Source of the DNA: Burkholderiales bacterium
Lineage (GTDB): Bacteria; Pseudomonadota; Gammaproteobacteria; Burkholderiales; Casimicrobiaceae
Reading direction: 5' to 3'
Length of the DNA: 45,368 bases
Assembly: GCA_020851255.1 (NCBI GenBank)
Contig: JADZDA010000017.1
Location: 1-45,368 of the forward strand
Below are positions 25,912 to 33,791 of this stretch, one piece after another. Made by a program: the position numbers and the translations under genes. The notes beneath the pieces were generated by a model. That model was not told the DNA's origin. It worked only from the letters and a program-made list of their open reading frames with translations, and did not search any database. Position 1 is the stretch's first letter. The number at the start of each line of letters is the position of its first letter.

Positions 25912-26360
25912 TGACGGCACCGGACACCCGGCGCCGCCGGGTCGTCGCCTGGCTGGCGCTCGCGCCCGCGGTGCCCGCGACGGCGAAATCCGACGCGTCG
26001 CCGTCGCCGATCGCGCAGCCGCCGGTCCCGGGGCCGCGCGCCTGGGCCGGCCGCGCGCTCGCGCTGCGCGACGAGGCGGTGCGCCGCGGCGACCAGCCCT
26101 ACGGCGCGGTCGTCGTGCGAGACGGCGTGATCGTCGGCGAGGGGGTCTCCGCCGTCGTCACACGCGCCGACCCCGCCGCCCACGCGGAGCGCGTCGCGAT
26201 CGCCGACGCGTTGCGGCGGTCGGGCTCGCCCGACCTCGCGGGTGCGTCGCTCTACGGCAGTTCACCGGCCTGCGGCGCCTGTCGCGCCGCGGCGCGCGAC
26301 GCCCGGATCGCGCGGCTGTACCATGGCGCCGACGCGGTCGACGACGGGCCGCCGGCGTAG
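25911..26360 (+). CDS. Cytidine/deoxycytidylate-type zinc deaminase with apparent export signal
   Basis: 149 residues. The zinc site is recognisable: H91-A-E93 and C121-x-x-C124 (SPACGAC), giving the H-x-E plus CxxC pattern of the CMP/dCMP/guanine deaminase fold. The residue before C121 is Ala rather than the usual Pro. Family members start near RAWAGRALALRDEA (about residue 43). Here that is preceded by about 40 residues containing TRRRRVVAWLALAPAVPATA, which looks like a Tat- or Sec-type signal with an AxA site. The ATG overlaps the aceK stop by one base. Substrate unknown. Confidence 0.75.
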   Translation: MTAPDTRRRRVVAWLALAPAVPATAKSDASPSPIAQPPVPGPRAWAGRALALRDEAVRRGDQPYGAVVVRDGVIVGEGVSAVVTRADPAAHAERVAIADALRRSGSPDLAGASLYGSSPACGACRAAARDARIARLYHGADAVDDGPPA

Positions 26361-26486
26361 CGACCCGACGCCCCGGCGCACCGGCGAATCCGCCCGGGCC
26401 GCCGGAGCGTGGCGACCGATGCGATCTCGGACGCCGGGTGCGCAACGTCGCGGCACGGGTTCGCCGCGCGCCGTCGGGGGGCGGCC

Positions 26487-27818
26487 TTGTCCTACGTGAG
26501 TCTGTTCGAGGTGCTGCGGGTGGGGCCGGGTCCGTCGTCGACGCACACGGCCGGTCCCTATCATGCGGCGCGCCGCTTCGTCCACGAACTCGCGGCCGCC
26601 GGTCGACTGACGCATGCGGCGCGTCTGGGCGTCGAACTCTACGGCGGTGCCGCCTGCGGTGGCCGCGACAACGGCGCCGCCGGCGCGCTCGTCGCCGGAC
26701 TGGAGTCGCGCGAGCTCCGGCAATGCGACGCCGTGACGCTCGCCGCGCGGCTCGCGCAGGCGAGCGCGGCGCGCGAGGTCGCGCTCGGCGGGCGGCACAA
26801 GACCGCCTTCGACCCGGCCGCCGACATCGGATTCCGGATCGACCGCGCGCTCGCGTGGGACGGCAACGCGGTGCGCTTCGCGGCGTTCGATCGCGCCGGC
26901 GCGGTGCTCGCCGACCGCGTCTACCTGACGCCCGGCGACGATCGCGTGCTCGCGCCCGGGGAGCCGCCCGGCCCGGCACCGCGCGTGCCCTACGAATGCG
27001 CGTCGGCCGACGACCTGATCCAGCATTGCCGCAAGTCGGGACGCAAGATCGCCGTCCTCGCGCTCGCCAACGAAACCGCGCTGCGGGGACCCGCCGAGGT
27101 CCGGTCCCGGCTCGGCGTCCTGCACGAGGCGATGCGCGAGGCGGTGAGCCGCGGTCTCGATGCCGGCGTGTCTCCGGGCGTCCACAGGCGGGCGCGGATC
27201 GCGCCGGATCGTGCCGTGCGACTCGCCGACGCAGCGACCCCCGCGCACGAGCGCTGCGCGATCCTCGCGCTCGCCGCGGCCGAGCGCAACGCCGCCGGGG
27301 CATCGGTCGTCGCGGCTCCATCGAACGGCGCGGGGGGAACCGTCGCCGGCGTCCTCGTCCACGCGCTGGACGCGCAGCCGGAGTCCGCCGATGCCCGGGC
27401 CGTCGATTTCCTCGCGACCGCCGGGGCCGTCGGCGCTCTGCTGCGCGCGCAGGGATTGCGGCAGGTCGGATGCCAGGGGGAGATCGGCGTCGCCTCGGCG
27501 ATGGCGGCCGCCGGCTACACGGCGGTGCTCGGGGGCACGCCCCACCAGATCCTCCATGCGGCGGAAACCGCGCTCAAGGCGCACCTGGGCCTCGGTTGCG
27601 ATCCGCACAACGGCCGCATCGAGACGCCCTGCATCGACCGGTGCGAGACCGCGGCGGCGCGCGCATGCACGGCCGCGCTCGCCGCGGTGCGCGTACCCTC
27701 GCCGCCGATCGCCTTCGACCGCGTCGCCGCGTCGATGATCGAATCCGGACGCGCGCTCGCCGGCCGGTTCAAGCAGGCGTCGCTCGGGGGCATCGCCCTG
27801 TCGGTTCCGGACTGCTAG
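26487..27818 (+). CDS. sdaA: L-serine ammonia-lyase (iron-sulfur) family, divergent
   Basis: 443 residues, close to E. coli SdaA (454). Family marks are N-terminal SLFEVLRVGPGPSSTHTAGP, AAPSNGAGGTVAGVL, and the Fe-S cysteines in GCQGEIGVASA and in CDPHNGRIETPC, which keep the C-x10-C spacing seen in SdaA. The usual GKGHxTD motif of the N-terminal domain is replaced by CGGRDNGAAG, so substrate preference may differ. The enzyme would deaminate L-serine to pyruvate. The start is uncertain: TTG 26487 follows a GGGGGG tract, GTG 26496 best matches the E. coli N-terminus, and GTG 26409 would give 469 residues. Confidence 0.82.
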   Translation: MSYVSLFEVLRVGPGPSSTHTAGPYHAARRFVHELAAAGRLTHAARLGVELYGGAACGGRDNGAAGALVAGLESRELRQCDAVTLAARLAQASAAREVALGGRHKTAFDPAADIGFRIDRALAWDGNAVRFAAFDRAGAVLADRVYLTPGDDRVLAPGEPPGPAPRVPYECASADDLIQHCRKSGRKIAVLALANETALRGPAEVRSRLGVLHEAMREAVSRGLDAGVSPGVHRRARIAPDRAVRLADAATPAHERCAILALAAAERNAAGASVVAAPSNGAGGTVAGVLVHALDAQPESADARAVDFLATAGAVGALLRAQGLRQVGCQGEIGVASAMAAAGYTAVLGGTPHQILHAAETALKAHLGLGCDPHNGRIETPCIDRCETAAARACTAALAAVRVPSPPIAFDRVAASMIESGRALAGRFKQASLGGIALSVPDC

Positions 27819-27990
27819 CGGGAAGTCGGCGGCTCAGGGACACCCTGTCCTGCGTCGATCCGGGAAGGAATCCCCGCGACCGGACAGCGGCGCACCTCCC
27901 CGGTGCCGGCCGGCGGCCGCGCGGCGAATTCGCGGATCGCGACCGGATTGCGTTACGCTTGCGCCGATGACGGCCCCGATCGGAGACCCG

Positions 27991-28347
27991 ATGATTCTCG
28001 TCCGCGCCACCGCGCTCGCCGCCTTGCTGCTCGCGACCGCCTGCGCCGCGCCGGAAAAGCGCGAGGACGCGCCTTCGCAGGACACGATCGCGTGCGCGCT
28101 CGACGGGCAACGGATCGTCATCCGTTTCCTCCCCGACGAGGTCCGTCTCCTCACGCCCGACGGCGAGCGTGTCGTGTTGCAGAAGGTCCCGGCGGCGGCG
28201 GGGGTACGCTACACCAACGGCCTCGTCGAATTGCGCAGCGGAGGCGGCACCGGCGCCGCGGCGCAGGGCCTCCTGTTCGTCCGCGACGGAACCGGCTACG
28301 CGCTCACCGGCTGCGCGCCGGTCATGGTGCCGCAGCCGGCCCGCTAG
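27991..28347 (+). CDS. Lipoprotein resembling MliC-type lysozyme inhibitor
   Basis: 118 residues from ATG 27991, which has GGAG 6 nt upstream; an in-frame ATG at 27967 adds eight residues. The lipoprotein signal ends LLLATAC, a clear lipobox. The mature domain (about 40-112) follows the MliC pattern: an early cysteine in IACALDGQRIVIRF, then LLTPDGERVVLQKVPAAAGVRY, ending with a cysteine in YALTGCAPV. MliC/PliC proteins protect the envelope by blocking c-type lysozyme. The resemblance is by motif order only. The 172-bp gap upstream holds a weak CAGGG-ACA-CCCTG hairpin and no other recognised signal. Confidence 0.6.
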   Translation: MILVRATALAALLLATACAAPEKREDAPSQDTIACALDGQRIVIRFLPDEVRLLTPDGERVVLQKVPAAAGVRYTNGLVELRSGGGTGAAAQGLLFVRDGTGYALTGCAPVMVPQPAR

Positions 28348-28385
28348 CGCCGCGGGACGGGAACGAACCTCCGCCGCCGCACCCG

Positions 28386-29300
28386 ATGAGCGAGGTTCCA
28401 CCGCGCCCCGTCGCCGGCGTCGTCGGTACCGGCGCGATGGGACTGGGGATCGCACGCTCGCTCGTGCGCGAGGGCTTCGACACGGTCACACGCGACCGTG
28501 CGCCCGACGCCGACGCGCGCGCGGCCGCGGCCGGGTGCCGCGTGCTCGCGAACGCCGCCGCGGTCGCCGCCGCCGCGCCGGTGGTGTTCGTCGTCGTCGT
28601 CGACGATCGCGAGGTCGACGACGTGATCTTCGGGCCGGACGGACTCGCCTCGGCCGGCACGAGCGGACTCGTCGTGCTCGTCTGCTCGACCCTCGACCCG
28701 GACTACGTGCGCGGGCTGCCCGACCGCGCGGGCGCTCACGGGCTCGCGATCGTCGACGCGCCGATCTCCGGGGGCCCGGCGAAGGCGGCGGACGGATCCA
28801 TGACGATGATGCTCGCGGCACCGCGATACGCGCTCGACAGGGCCGCGCCGGCCGTCGCGGCGGTCGCCGGGCACCGCTTCGTCGTGTCCGAACGCGCCGG
28901 CGACGCGGCCGCGACCAAGATCGTCAACAACCTGCTCGCCGGCGCGAACCTCGCGGCGGCCGGTGAAGCGCTCGCGCTCGCGGACGCGCTGGGCCTCGAC
29001 GCCGGGGCGACCGCCGAGGTGATCGGCGCGAGCTCCGGGGCGAGCTGGATCTTCGCCGACCGCGTCCCGCGTGCGCTCGCCGGCGACCTCGCACCGCGCG
29101 CGGCGGCGCGCATCCTGGCGAAGGACCTCGCGATCGCGTGCTCCGTCTCCGAGCGTGCGGGCCTGCCGGGCGATTTCGCGCGCACGGCGCGCCGGACCTT
29201 CGTCGACGCGGTGGCGGCGGGTCACGGCGAGCGGGACGACGCGGTGATCGTGCAGCACGCGCGCGCGACCGCCGCGCGACGCGGGCGCCCGCCGCGCTGA
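28386..29300 (+). CDS. Beta-hydroxyacid dehydrogenase (3-hydroxyisobutyrate dehydrogenase-like)
   Basis: 304 residues. The N-terminal Rossmann domain has GVVGTGAMGLGIARSLVREG for NAD(P). The substrate-binding motif is VDAPISGGPAKAADGSMTMM, and the catalytic Lys lies in DAAATKIVNNLLAGAN. The C-terminal helical domain completes the 6-phosphogluconate-dehydrogenase-like fold. The family includes 3-hydroxyisobutyrate, tartronate semialdehyde and L-threonate dehydrogenases; the substrate cannot be fixed from sequence. It follows the MliC-like gene by 38 bp on the same strand and converges on the substrate-binding protein gene. Confidence 0.88.
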   Translation: MSEVPPRPVAGVVGTGAMGLGIARSLVREGFDTVTRDRAPDADARAAAAGCRVLANAAAVAAAAPVVFVVVVDDREVDDVIFGPDGLASAGTSGLVVLVCSTLDPDYVRGLPDRAGAHGLAIVDAPISGGPAKAADGSMTMMLAAPRYALDRAAPAVAAVAGHRFVVSERAGDAAATKIVNNLLAGANLAAAGEALALADALGLDAGATAEVIGASSGASWIFADRVPRALAGDLAPRAAARILAKDLAIACSVSERAGLPGDFARTARRTFVDAVAAGHGERDDAVIVQHARATAARRGRPPR

Positions 29301-29334
29301 CCCTCCGTCGCGCCGACGCCCGACGCGGCGGCGT

Positions 29335-31173
29335 TCAGCGTCCGCGGGCCGCCGGCTCGACGTCGTAGTAGCGGAACGAGAACAGGCGGATCGGATGCGG
29401 CTTGTAGTTGCGCACCCGGTCGTGCCAGGCGTGGTCCTCGATGATGTGCTGGGTCAGCCGGATCGGCGCGTAGGCCACGACGAGCGCCTGCATCCGGGCG
29501 AACAGCGCGGTGCGCGCCGGACCGTCCGGCAGGCGACGCGCCTGGTCGTAGAGCCGGTCGTATTCGGGAAGCCGGAAGCGCGACTGGTTCTCCTGCCCCG
29601 CGTTGGGTCCGTAGAGAAGCTGCAGGAAATTCTCCCCGTCGGGCCAGTCCGCGTACCAGCCGTCCGAGGCGAACGGGATCCTGCCGTTGCGGGCCATCTT
29701 GCGCAGCTCGGGCAGCTTGTCCTTGCGGAAGACGACCTTCAGGCCGATCGCGTCCATCGACTTCTTCCACAGCTCGTCGGCGTGGCGCTGCGCGGATGTC
29801 GGCACCGACCATCGCTCGAGCACCAGAGGCTCGCCGGCGGGATTCTCCCGGTACCCGTCGCCGTCGCGGTCCCGGTATCCGTAGCGGTCGAGCAGCGCCC
29901 GCGACGCCGCCGGGTCGAACGCCTGCGCATCGACGTCGAGCGACGGCGAGAAACCGGCGACACCGGGTGGCACCAGCGATCGCGCGAGGCGTCCGCGTCC
30001 CTTGTTGAGCACGCGCAGCGCCTCGGCCGCGTCGTAGGCCATCGCGATCGCGCGTCGCAGGGCGATCTTCCCCGGCTCGTAGCCGCCGACCACCGGGTGC
30101 TCCATGTTGAAGTAGACCCAGTAGGTGTTGGGGCGCAGGTTCGCCTCGTGCCGCACGCCCTTCGCGGCCAGCGCCCCGCGCAGGCGACCCTGGTCCAGCA
30201 ATTCGTCGATGAACGCCTCCGACACCAGGGAATCGACGTCGACCTCGCCGTTGGCGAACGCGAGCCAGCGCGACTGCGCCTCCTCGACGACCCGGATCTC
30301 GATCCGGTCGAGGATCGGCAATCGCCGGCCCGCGAGCGCGACGACGATCGGGCGCGCCTCCTCGGGCACCGGCCCGGCGGGCACGTAGGTCTCCGCGCGG
30401 AATCCGAGATTGCGCTCGAGGATCATCCGGGCGCTGCGCTGGTATTCGACGAGGCGGTAGGGACCGGTGCCGACCGGCTTCGCGCCGAAATCCGGTCCGT
30501 AGGCCTCGACCGCTTCGCGCGCGACCGCGCCCAGATAGGGCACCGCGAGCACGTAGGGAAACCTCAGGTCGGGCGCCGCGAGCCGGATGCGCAGCGTGTA
30601 GCGGTCGACGACTTCCAGACCGGCGATCGGCGCGTCGTAATCGAACCGTCCCGATCTGATCGCCGCGGCGCGCGCGGCGTCGGCGCCGGCGAGCTTCCCC
30701 TCGAACAGCCACAGCCACGGCGATTTCACCGCCGGATCGAGCACCCGCCGGTACGTGTACGCGTAGTCCGCCGCGACGAGTTCGCGCGGCTTGCCGCGAA
30801 ACGCCGGGTCCGGCGTGAAATGGATGCCCTTTTTCAGGCGGCACAGCCAGGTGAGGCCTCCGTCGCCGGTCGTCGGCACTGCCTCGAGCGTGCGCGGGAC
30901 GAGCGTCGCCGGACGGGCGAGATAGTCGTAGTCGAGCATCGCCTCGTAGACCTCCGAGATCACGGCGTCGGAGGCCGCGTCCGAGGCGAACGCCGGATCG
31001 AAGCTCGTTTCGGCGATGTTGAGCACGGTTCGAAGCACGCGCGGCGCATCGGCGGCGCGTGTCGCCGGCGCGCACAGGACCAGCACCGCCGCCAGCGCGG
31101 GCAGCCAGCGCGCGGCCACGGTCCCGGACCGGCCGATCGCAGGGCCGTCCGCGCTCAACGTCCTCGCGGCCAC
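29335..31173 (-). CDS. Family 5 extracytoplasmic solute-binding protein (peptide/nickel type), solitary
   Basis: 612 residues from a GTG start. Signal peptide ARWLPALAAVLVLCAPATRA, then a full SBP_bac_5 domain: LKKGIHFTPDPAFRGKPREL, VGTGPYRLVEYQRSARMIL, then FDPAASRALLDRYGY. A short insertion DRDGDGYRE resembles a calcium-binding DxDxDG loop. The length fits the larger oligopeptide- or murein-peptide-binding members. No permease or ATPase genes are adjacent, so it either works with a transporter encoded elsewhere or is a stand-alone periplasmic binder. The Met/His-rich gene lies 138 bp upstream on the same strand, separated by a hairpin. Confidence 0.88.
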   Translation of the reverse strand: MAARTLSADGPAIGRSGTVAARWLPALAAVLVLCAPATRAADAPRVLRTVLNIAETSFDPAFASDAASDAVISEVYEAMLDYDYLARPATLVPRTLEAVPTTGDGGLTWLCRLKKGIHFTPDPAFRGKPRELVAADYAYTYRRVLDPAVKSPWLWLFEGKLAGADAARAAAIRSGRFDYDAPIAGLEVVDRYTLRIRLAAPDLRFPYVLAVPYLGAVAREAVEAYGPDFGAKPVGTGPYRLVEYQRSARMILERNLGFRAETYVPAGPVPEEARPIVVALAGRRLPILDRIEIRVVEEAQSRWLAFANGEVDVDSLVSEAFIDELLDQGRLRGALAAKGVRHEANLRPNTYWVYFNMEHPVVGGYEPGKIALRRAIAMAYDAAEALRVLNKGRGRLARSLVPPGVAGFSPSLDVDAQAFDPAASRALLDRYGYRDRDGDGYRENPAGEPLVLERWSVPTSAQRHADELWKKSMDAIGLKVVFRKDKLPELRKMARNGRIPFASDGWYADWPDGENFLQLLYGPNAGQENQSRFRLPEYDRLYDQARRLPDGPARTALFARMQALVVAYAPIRLTQHIIEDHAWHDRVRNYKPHPIRLFSFRYYDVEPAARGR

Positions 31174-31280
31174 ACCGATCGGATGCGTACGTTGATCATC
31201 GCCCCGATTGTCGCCGGACCCGCGCCGGAATGCGACATCGCCCCGGGCGAGTGCCCGGGGCTTCCGCCGCGATCGCGAAA

Positions 31281-31300
31281 CCGCCGCCGCGCGGCGGCTT
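31281..31300 (-). terminator. GC hairpin behind the Met/His-rich gene
   Basis: The 14-bp perfect palindrome CCGCCGCGCGGCGG lies here. On the minus strand it is followed by TTT, 12 bp past the stop of the Met/His-rich gene. The T-run is short, so termination is possible but weakly supported. Confidence 0.35.
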
Positions 31301-31311
31301 CGCCTGCTGCG

Positions 31312-31668
31312 TCAGTGCGCCTGCATCGGGCCCCGGCATCCGGCCGGCATGTCGCCGCCCGTCGGATGCATCGCGCCGGCCCCTTTCCCGCGGCCGTGCA
31401 TCATCGGCCCGCCATGCCGCGGACCTGCCGCGTCGCCCTGGGCTCCCATCGGGCACGCGGCGTCCCGCCCGTCGCGCTGTGCCATGGCCCCGCCGCGCAT
31501 GCCGCCGTGCATTCCCATGCCGGCCTCGCCGCGCGCGGGCGCGCACGCCTCGGCGTTCGCGGCCGAACCGTGGTGCATCGGGCCGCCGCCATGTCCCGGA
31601 TCGGCTACCGCCGCTCCGCTGGCGATCGCCGCGATCGCCAGACCGATCAGTGTCCGTCGCATTGTCAT
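31312..31668 (-). CDS. Small secreted Met/His/Gly-rich protein, putative metal binder
   Basis: 118 residues. Signal peptide TLIGLAIAAIASGAAVADPG (cleavage near residue 22). The mature chain is dominated by Met, His, Gly and four scattered Cys, with clusters GGGPMHHGS, MGMHGGMRGG, GGPMMHGRG and MHPTGGDMPAGC. Such composition is typical of periplasmic copper or silver chelators, but no named family is recognised. ATG 31668 follows GAGG with 6-nt spacing; ATG 31662 is an alternative. It shares a 205-bp divergent gap, containing an FNR-like site, with the baeRF-like gene. Confidence 0.6.
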   Translation of the reverse strand: MTMRRTLIGLAIAAIASGAAVADPGHGGGPMHHGSAANAEACAPARGEAGMGMHGGMRGGAMAQRDGRDAACPMGAQGDAAGPRHGGPMMHGRGKGAGAMHPTGGDMPAGCRGPMQAH

Positions 31669-31758
31669 CCTGATCCTCGCTCGAGTTGCGGATCCCCGCG
31701 GATCCCTCATGCGTAAGACCGCGCGACCGACGAGGCGTTGCGCCGGCGGCCGCCGCGC

Positions 31759-31772
31759 ATGATCTGGGTCAA
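31759..31772. promoter_or_regulatory. FNR/ANR-like dyad (aTGATctggGTCAA)
   Basis: ATGAT-CTGG-GTCAA matches 8 of the 10 defined positions of the FNR/ANR/DNR consensus TTGAT-N4-ATCAA. Its centre is about 108 bp before the baeRF-like ATG (31874) and about 97 bp before the divergent Met/His-rich ATG (31668). A GAGAAT -10-like box at 31824-31829 would place it near -70 for the rightward gene, a class I activator position. Confidence 0.5.
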
Positions 31773-31873
31773 GGGCGACCGAAGCCCGGGGTCCGCGCGC
31801 TGTCCGCTCGACCGGCATTGCGCGAGAATGACAGCAAGGTGCGAAACACGCATCGGAACGGAGAATGGAGATC

Positions 31874-32266
31874 ATGAGTCATTACCACGCCGTCGTCTGG
31901 GTCGACCACCGCGAAGCGCACGTGATTTCGTTCAATCCCGACGAGGCCGAGTCGGTGCTGGTGCACGCGAAGGGCGGACACCGGCAGGTCCACCACCGGC
32001 ACGGTTCGGTGTCCGGTGGGCGGGCGGGCGAGGATCCGGAGTTCTTCAAGCGGATCGTCGAGGCGGTGCGGGAGAGTCAGGAGATCCTGGTGACCGGCCC
32101 GGCCGCGGCGAAGATGCACCTGTACGCCTGGTGGCAAAAGCACGACCCGGCGGGCGCGCACAAGGTCGTGGGCATCGAGAGCGCCGACCACCCGTCCGAC
32201 GGCCAGCTCCTCAAGCACGCCCGTGCCTACTTCGACGCCAAGGACCGGATGCGGCCGCAGACCTGA
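31874..32266 (+). CDS. Small baeRF/eRF1-like 'translational machinery' protein
   Basis: 130 residues from ATG 31874 (an ATG at 31865 adds three). It begins MSHYHAVVWVDHREAHVISF and has EILVTGPAAAKMHLYAWWQ and GIESADHPSDGQLLKHARAYF. These match a small proteobacterial family annotated as translational machinery protein and related to the third domain of archaeal/eukaryal eRF1 (baeRF group). The family is proposed to act on ribosomes under stress; the biochemical role is not established. GGAG lies just ahead of the start. An FNR-like dyad upstream suggests oxygen-responsive control. Confidence 0.75.
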   Translation: MSHYHAVVWVDHREAHVISFNPDEAESVLVHAKGGHRQVHHRHGSVSGGRAGEDPEFFKRIVEAVRESQEILVTGPAAAKMHLYAWWQKHDPAGAHKVVGIESADHPSDGQLLKHARAYFDAKDRMRPQT

Positions 32267-32436
32267 GTCGGTCGACGGCGACGCCCGGTCCGATCACGTC
32301 TCGCGGGCGCGGGGCGGCGGCTCTGGCACACTGGCGGGACGGTCGCCGTAAGCGCCGGCGTCCGCGCGCGACAGACGGTTACCGGCCGCCGGCGCGCCCG
32401 CGCGGCGCGTACCCGTCACTCAGCCAGGATGCCCGC

Positions 32437-33072
32437 ATGAAACACTCGCTCGCCGTCGCCTTGCTCGCCTGCGCAACGCTCGTCGGCGCCGCCCACGCCC
32501 AGAGCACCGCGCCCAAGGCTCCGCCGTCCGCGCCGGGCGGTACGGCGGTGGCCACGTTCGCCGGCGGCTGCTTCTGGTGCATGGAGCCCCCGTACGACAA
32601 GCTCGACGGCGTGCTTTCGACGACCTCCGGGTACATGGGCGGACGCAAGCGCAGCCCCACCTACGAAGAGGTTTCCAGCGGCGCGACCGGACACACCGAG
32701 GTCGTGCAGGTGGTCTACGACCCCCGGAAGGTGTCCTACGAGAAACTGCTCGACGTGTTCTGGATCAACATCGATCCCACGGTCAGGGACCGGCAATTCT
32801 GCGACCACGGTTCACAGTACCGGACCTCGGTCTTCGTGCACACGGCCGAGCAGCGGAAGGCGGCGGAGGCCTCGAAGGCCGCCGTCGAGCGCAGCAAGCC
32901 CTTCCGGGATCCGGTCGTGACGCCGATCGAGGACGCCGGCGAGTTCTGGCCGGCCGAGGACTACCACCAGGACTACTACCTCAAGAACCCGGCCCGCTAC
33001 AGCTACTACCGGACCGGCTGCGGACGCGATGCGCGCCTGCGCGCGCTCTGGGGAGCGGCGGCCGGCAAGTAG
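32437..33072 (+). CDS. msrA: Periplasmic peptide-methionine (S)-S-oxide reductase MsrA
   Basis: 211 residues. MsrA reduces the S epimer of methionine sulfoxide. Signal peptide HSLAVALLACATLVGAAHAQ targets it to the periplasm, unlike the cytoplasmic housekeeping enzyme. The catalytic motif GGCFWC places the nucleophile at C45, with C48 alongside. Further family motifs are SGYMGG, GATGHTEVVQVVYDP, FWINIDPT, CDHGSQYRTSVF and AEDYHQDYYLKNP. A resolving cysteine is likely in YYRTGCGR near the C-terminus. It has its own 170-bp upstream region and lies inside a block of stress genes. Confidence 0.93.
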   Translation: MKHSLAVALLACATLVGAAHAQSTAPKAPPSAPGGTAVATFAGGCFWCMEPPYDKLDGVLSTTSGYMGGRKRSPTYEEVSSGATGHTEVVQVVYDPRKVSYEKLLDVFWINIDPTVRDRQFCDHGSQYRTSVFVHTAEQRKAAEASKAAVERSKPFRDPVVTPIEDAGEFWPAEDYHQDYYLKNPARYSYYRTGCGRDARLRALWGAAAGK

Positions 33073-33094
33073 CGTCGCCCGCGCATGCGCCGCC

Positions 33095-33670
33095 TCAGGC
33101 CAGGCCGATCGACGACACGGCGGCCCCGACGAGTGTCGACAAGCCGCCGAGCAGGGTCAGGGAGATGCCGATGAACTCGGTCCGCTCTCCGGCGGGCACC
33201 TCGAGCACCCGCCCGACGCCCACCCAGTACAGGTAGAGCGTGTGGCAGAGCGCGACGATGCTCACGATGACCATCACCGGCAGGAACAGCGTGGCGCCGG
33301 CGAGCATCACCGGAACCGAGCCGTACGCGGACACCTTGAGCGCGCTCGGATAGTCGCACCGGCTGCCGTACATCGGCGCGATCAGCACGAAGATCGCGGC
33401 GAGCAGGAAGATCGAACCGATGGTGGCGAAGAGCGTCGTCGCGCCGGCTGCGTAGATCGCCTCGGGCGGGACGAGGTATCCGTGCGCGGGATCCCACGAC
33501 GCGTCGAACGTCTTCATGCCGATCACCGTCGCGGCGGGCGCGAGCAGCGAGAGCGGGATGATCGTGCGTCGCGTGATCTCGTCGATCGACGTGGGCTCGC
33601 GCGCGATCGCCTCCCACGCCTCGGCGGGCGAGAACACCAGCACGACCAAGCGTCGCAGGGTCCTGGTCAC
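33095..33670 (-). CDS. Yip1 domain membrane protein
   Basis: 191 residues from a GTG, assigned to the Yip1/DUF1282 group (PF04893). The N-terminal amphipathic part VVLVFSPAEAWEAIAREP is the usual opening of this family. Five hydrophobic segments follow, with IIPLSLLAPAATVIG, LFATIGSIFLLAAIFVLIAP and LFLPVMVIVSIVALCHTLYL visible. Function in bacteria is unknown. A TATACT box lies about 10 nt before the GTG, so the transcript would have almost no leader. A longer in-frame start at 33820 is possible but crosses that box and the neighbouring KTSC start. Confidence 0.75.
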   Translation of the reverse strand: MTRTLRRLVVLVFSPAEAWEAIAREPTSIDEITRRTIIPLSLLAPAATVIGMKTFDASWDPAHGYLVPPEAIYAAGATTLFATIGSIFLLAAIFVLIAPMYGSRCDYPSALKVSAYGSVPVMLAGATLFLPVMVIVSIVALCHTLYLYWVGVGRVLEVPAGERTEFIGISLTLLGGLSTLVGAAVSSIGLA

Positions 33671-33791
33671 CCGGTTCAGTATAGACCCGCGTGACGCGAC
33701 CCGGGACGGCGAGGCGGGCCGATCGCCTGCATTGACCGGTTCGCGGCCGGGACCCGATACTGCGGCGAAATCCCGGAAGCGGACATCGCCC

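Noticed and set aside
31709-31762. 17-codon ORF (ATG at 31709) whose upstream bases, GGATCCCTC, match those before the DksA-like ATG
   Set aside because: Very short, Arg-rich, no ribosome site of its own and overlaps the FNR-like dyad; the 12-bp match is probably coincidence.
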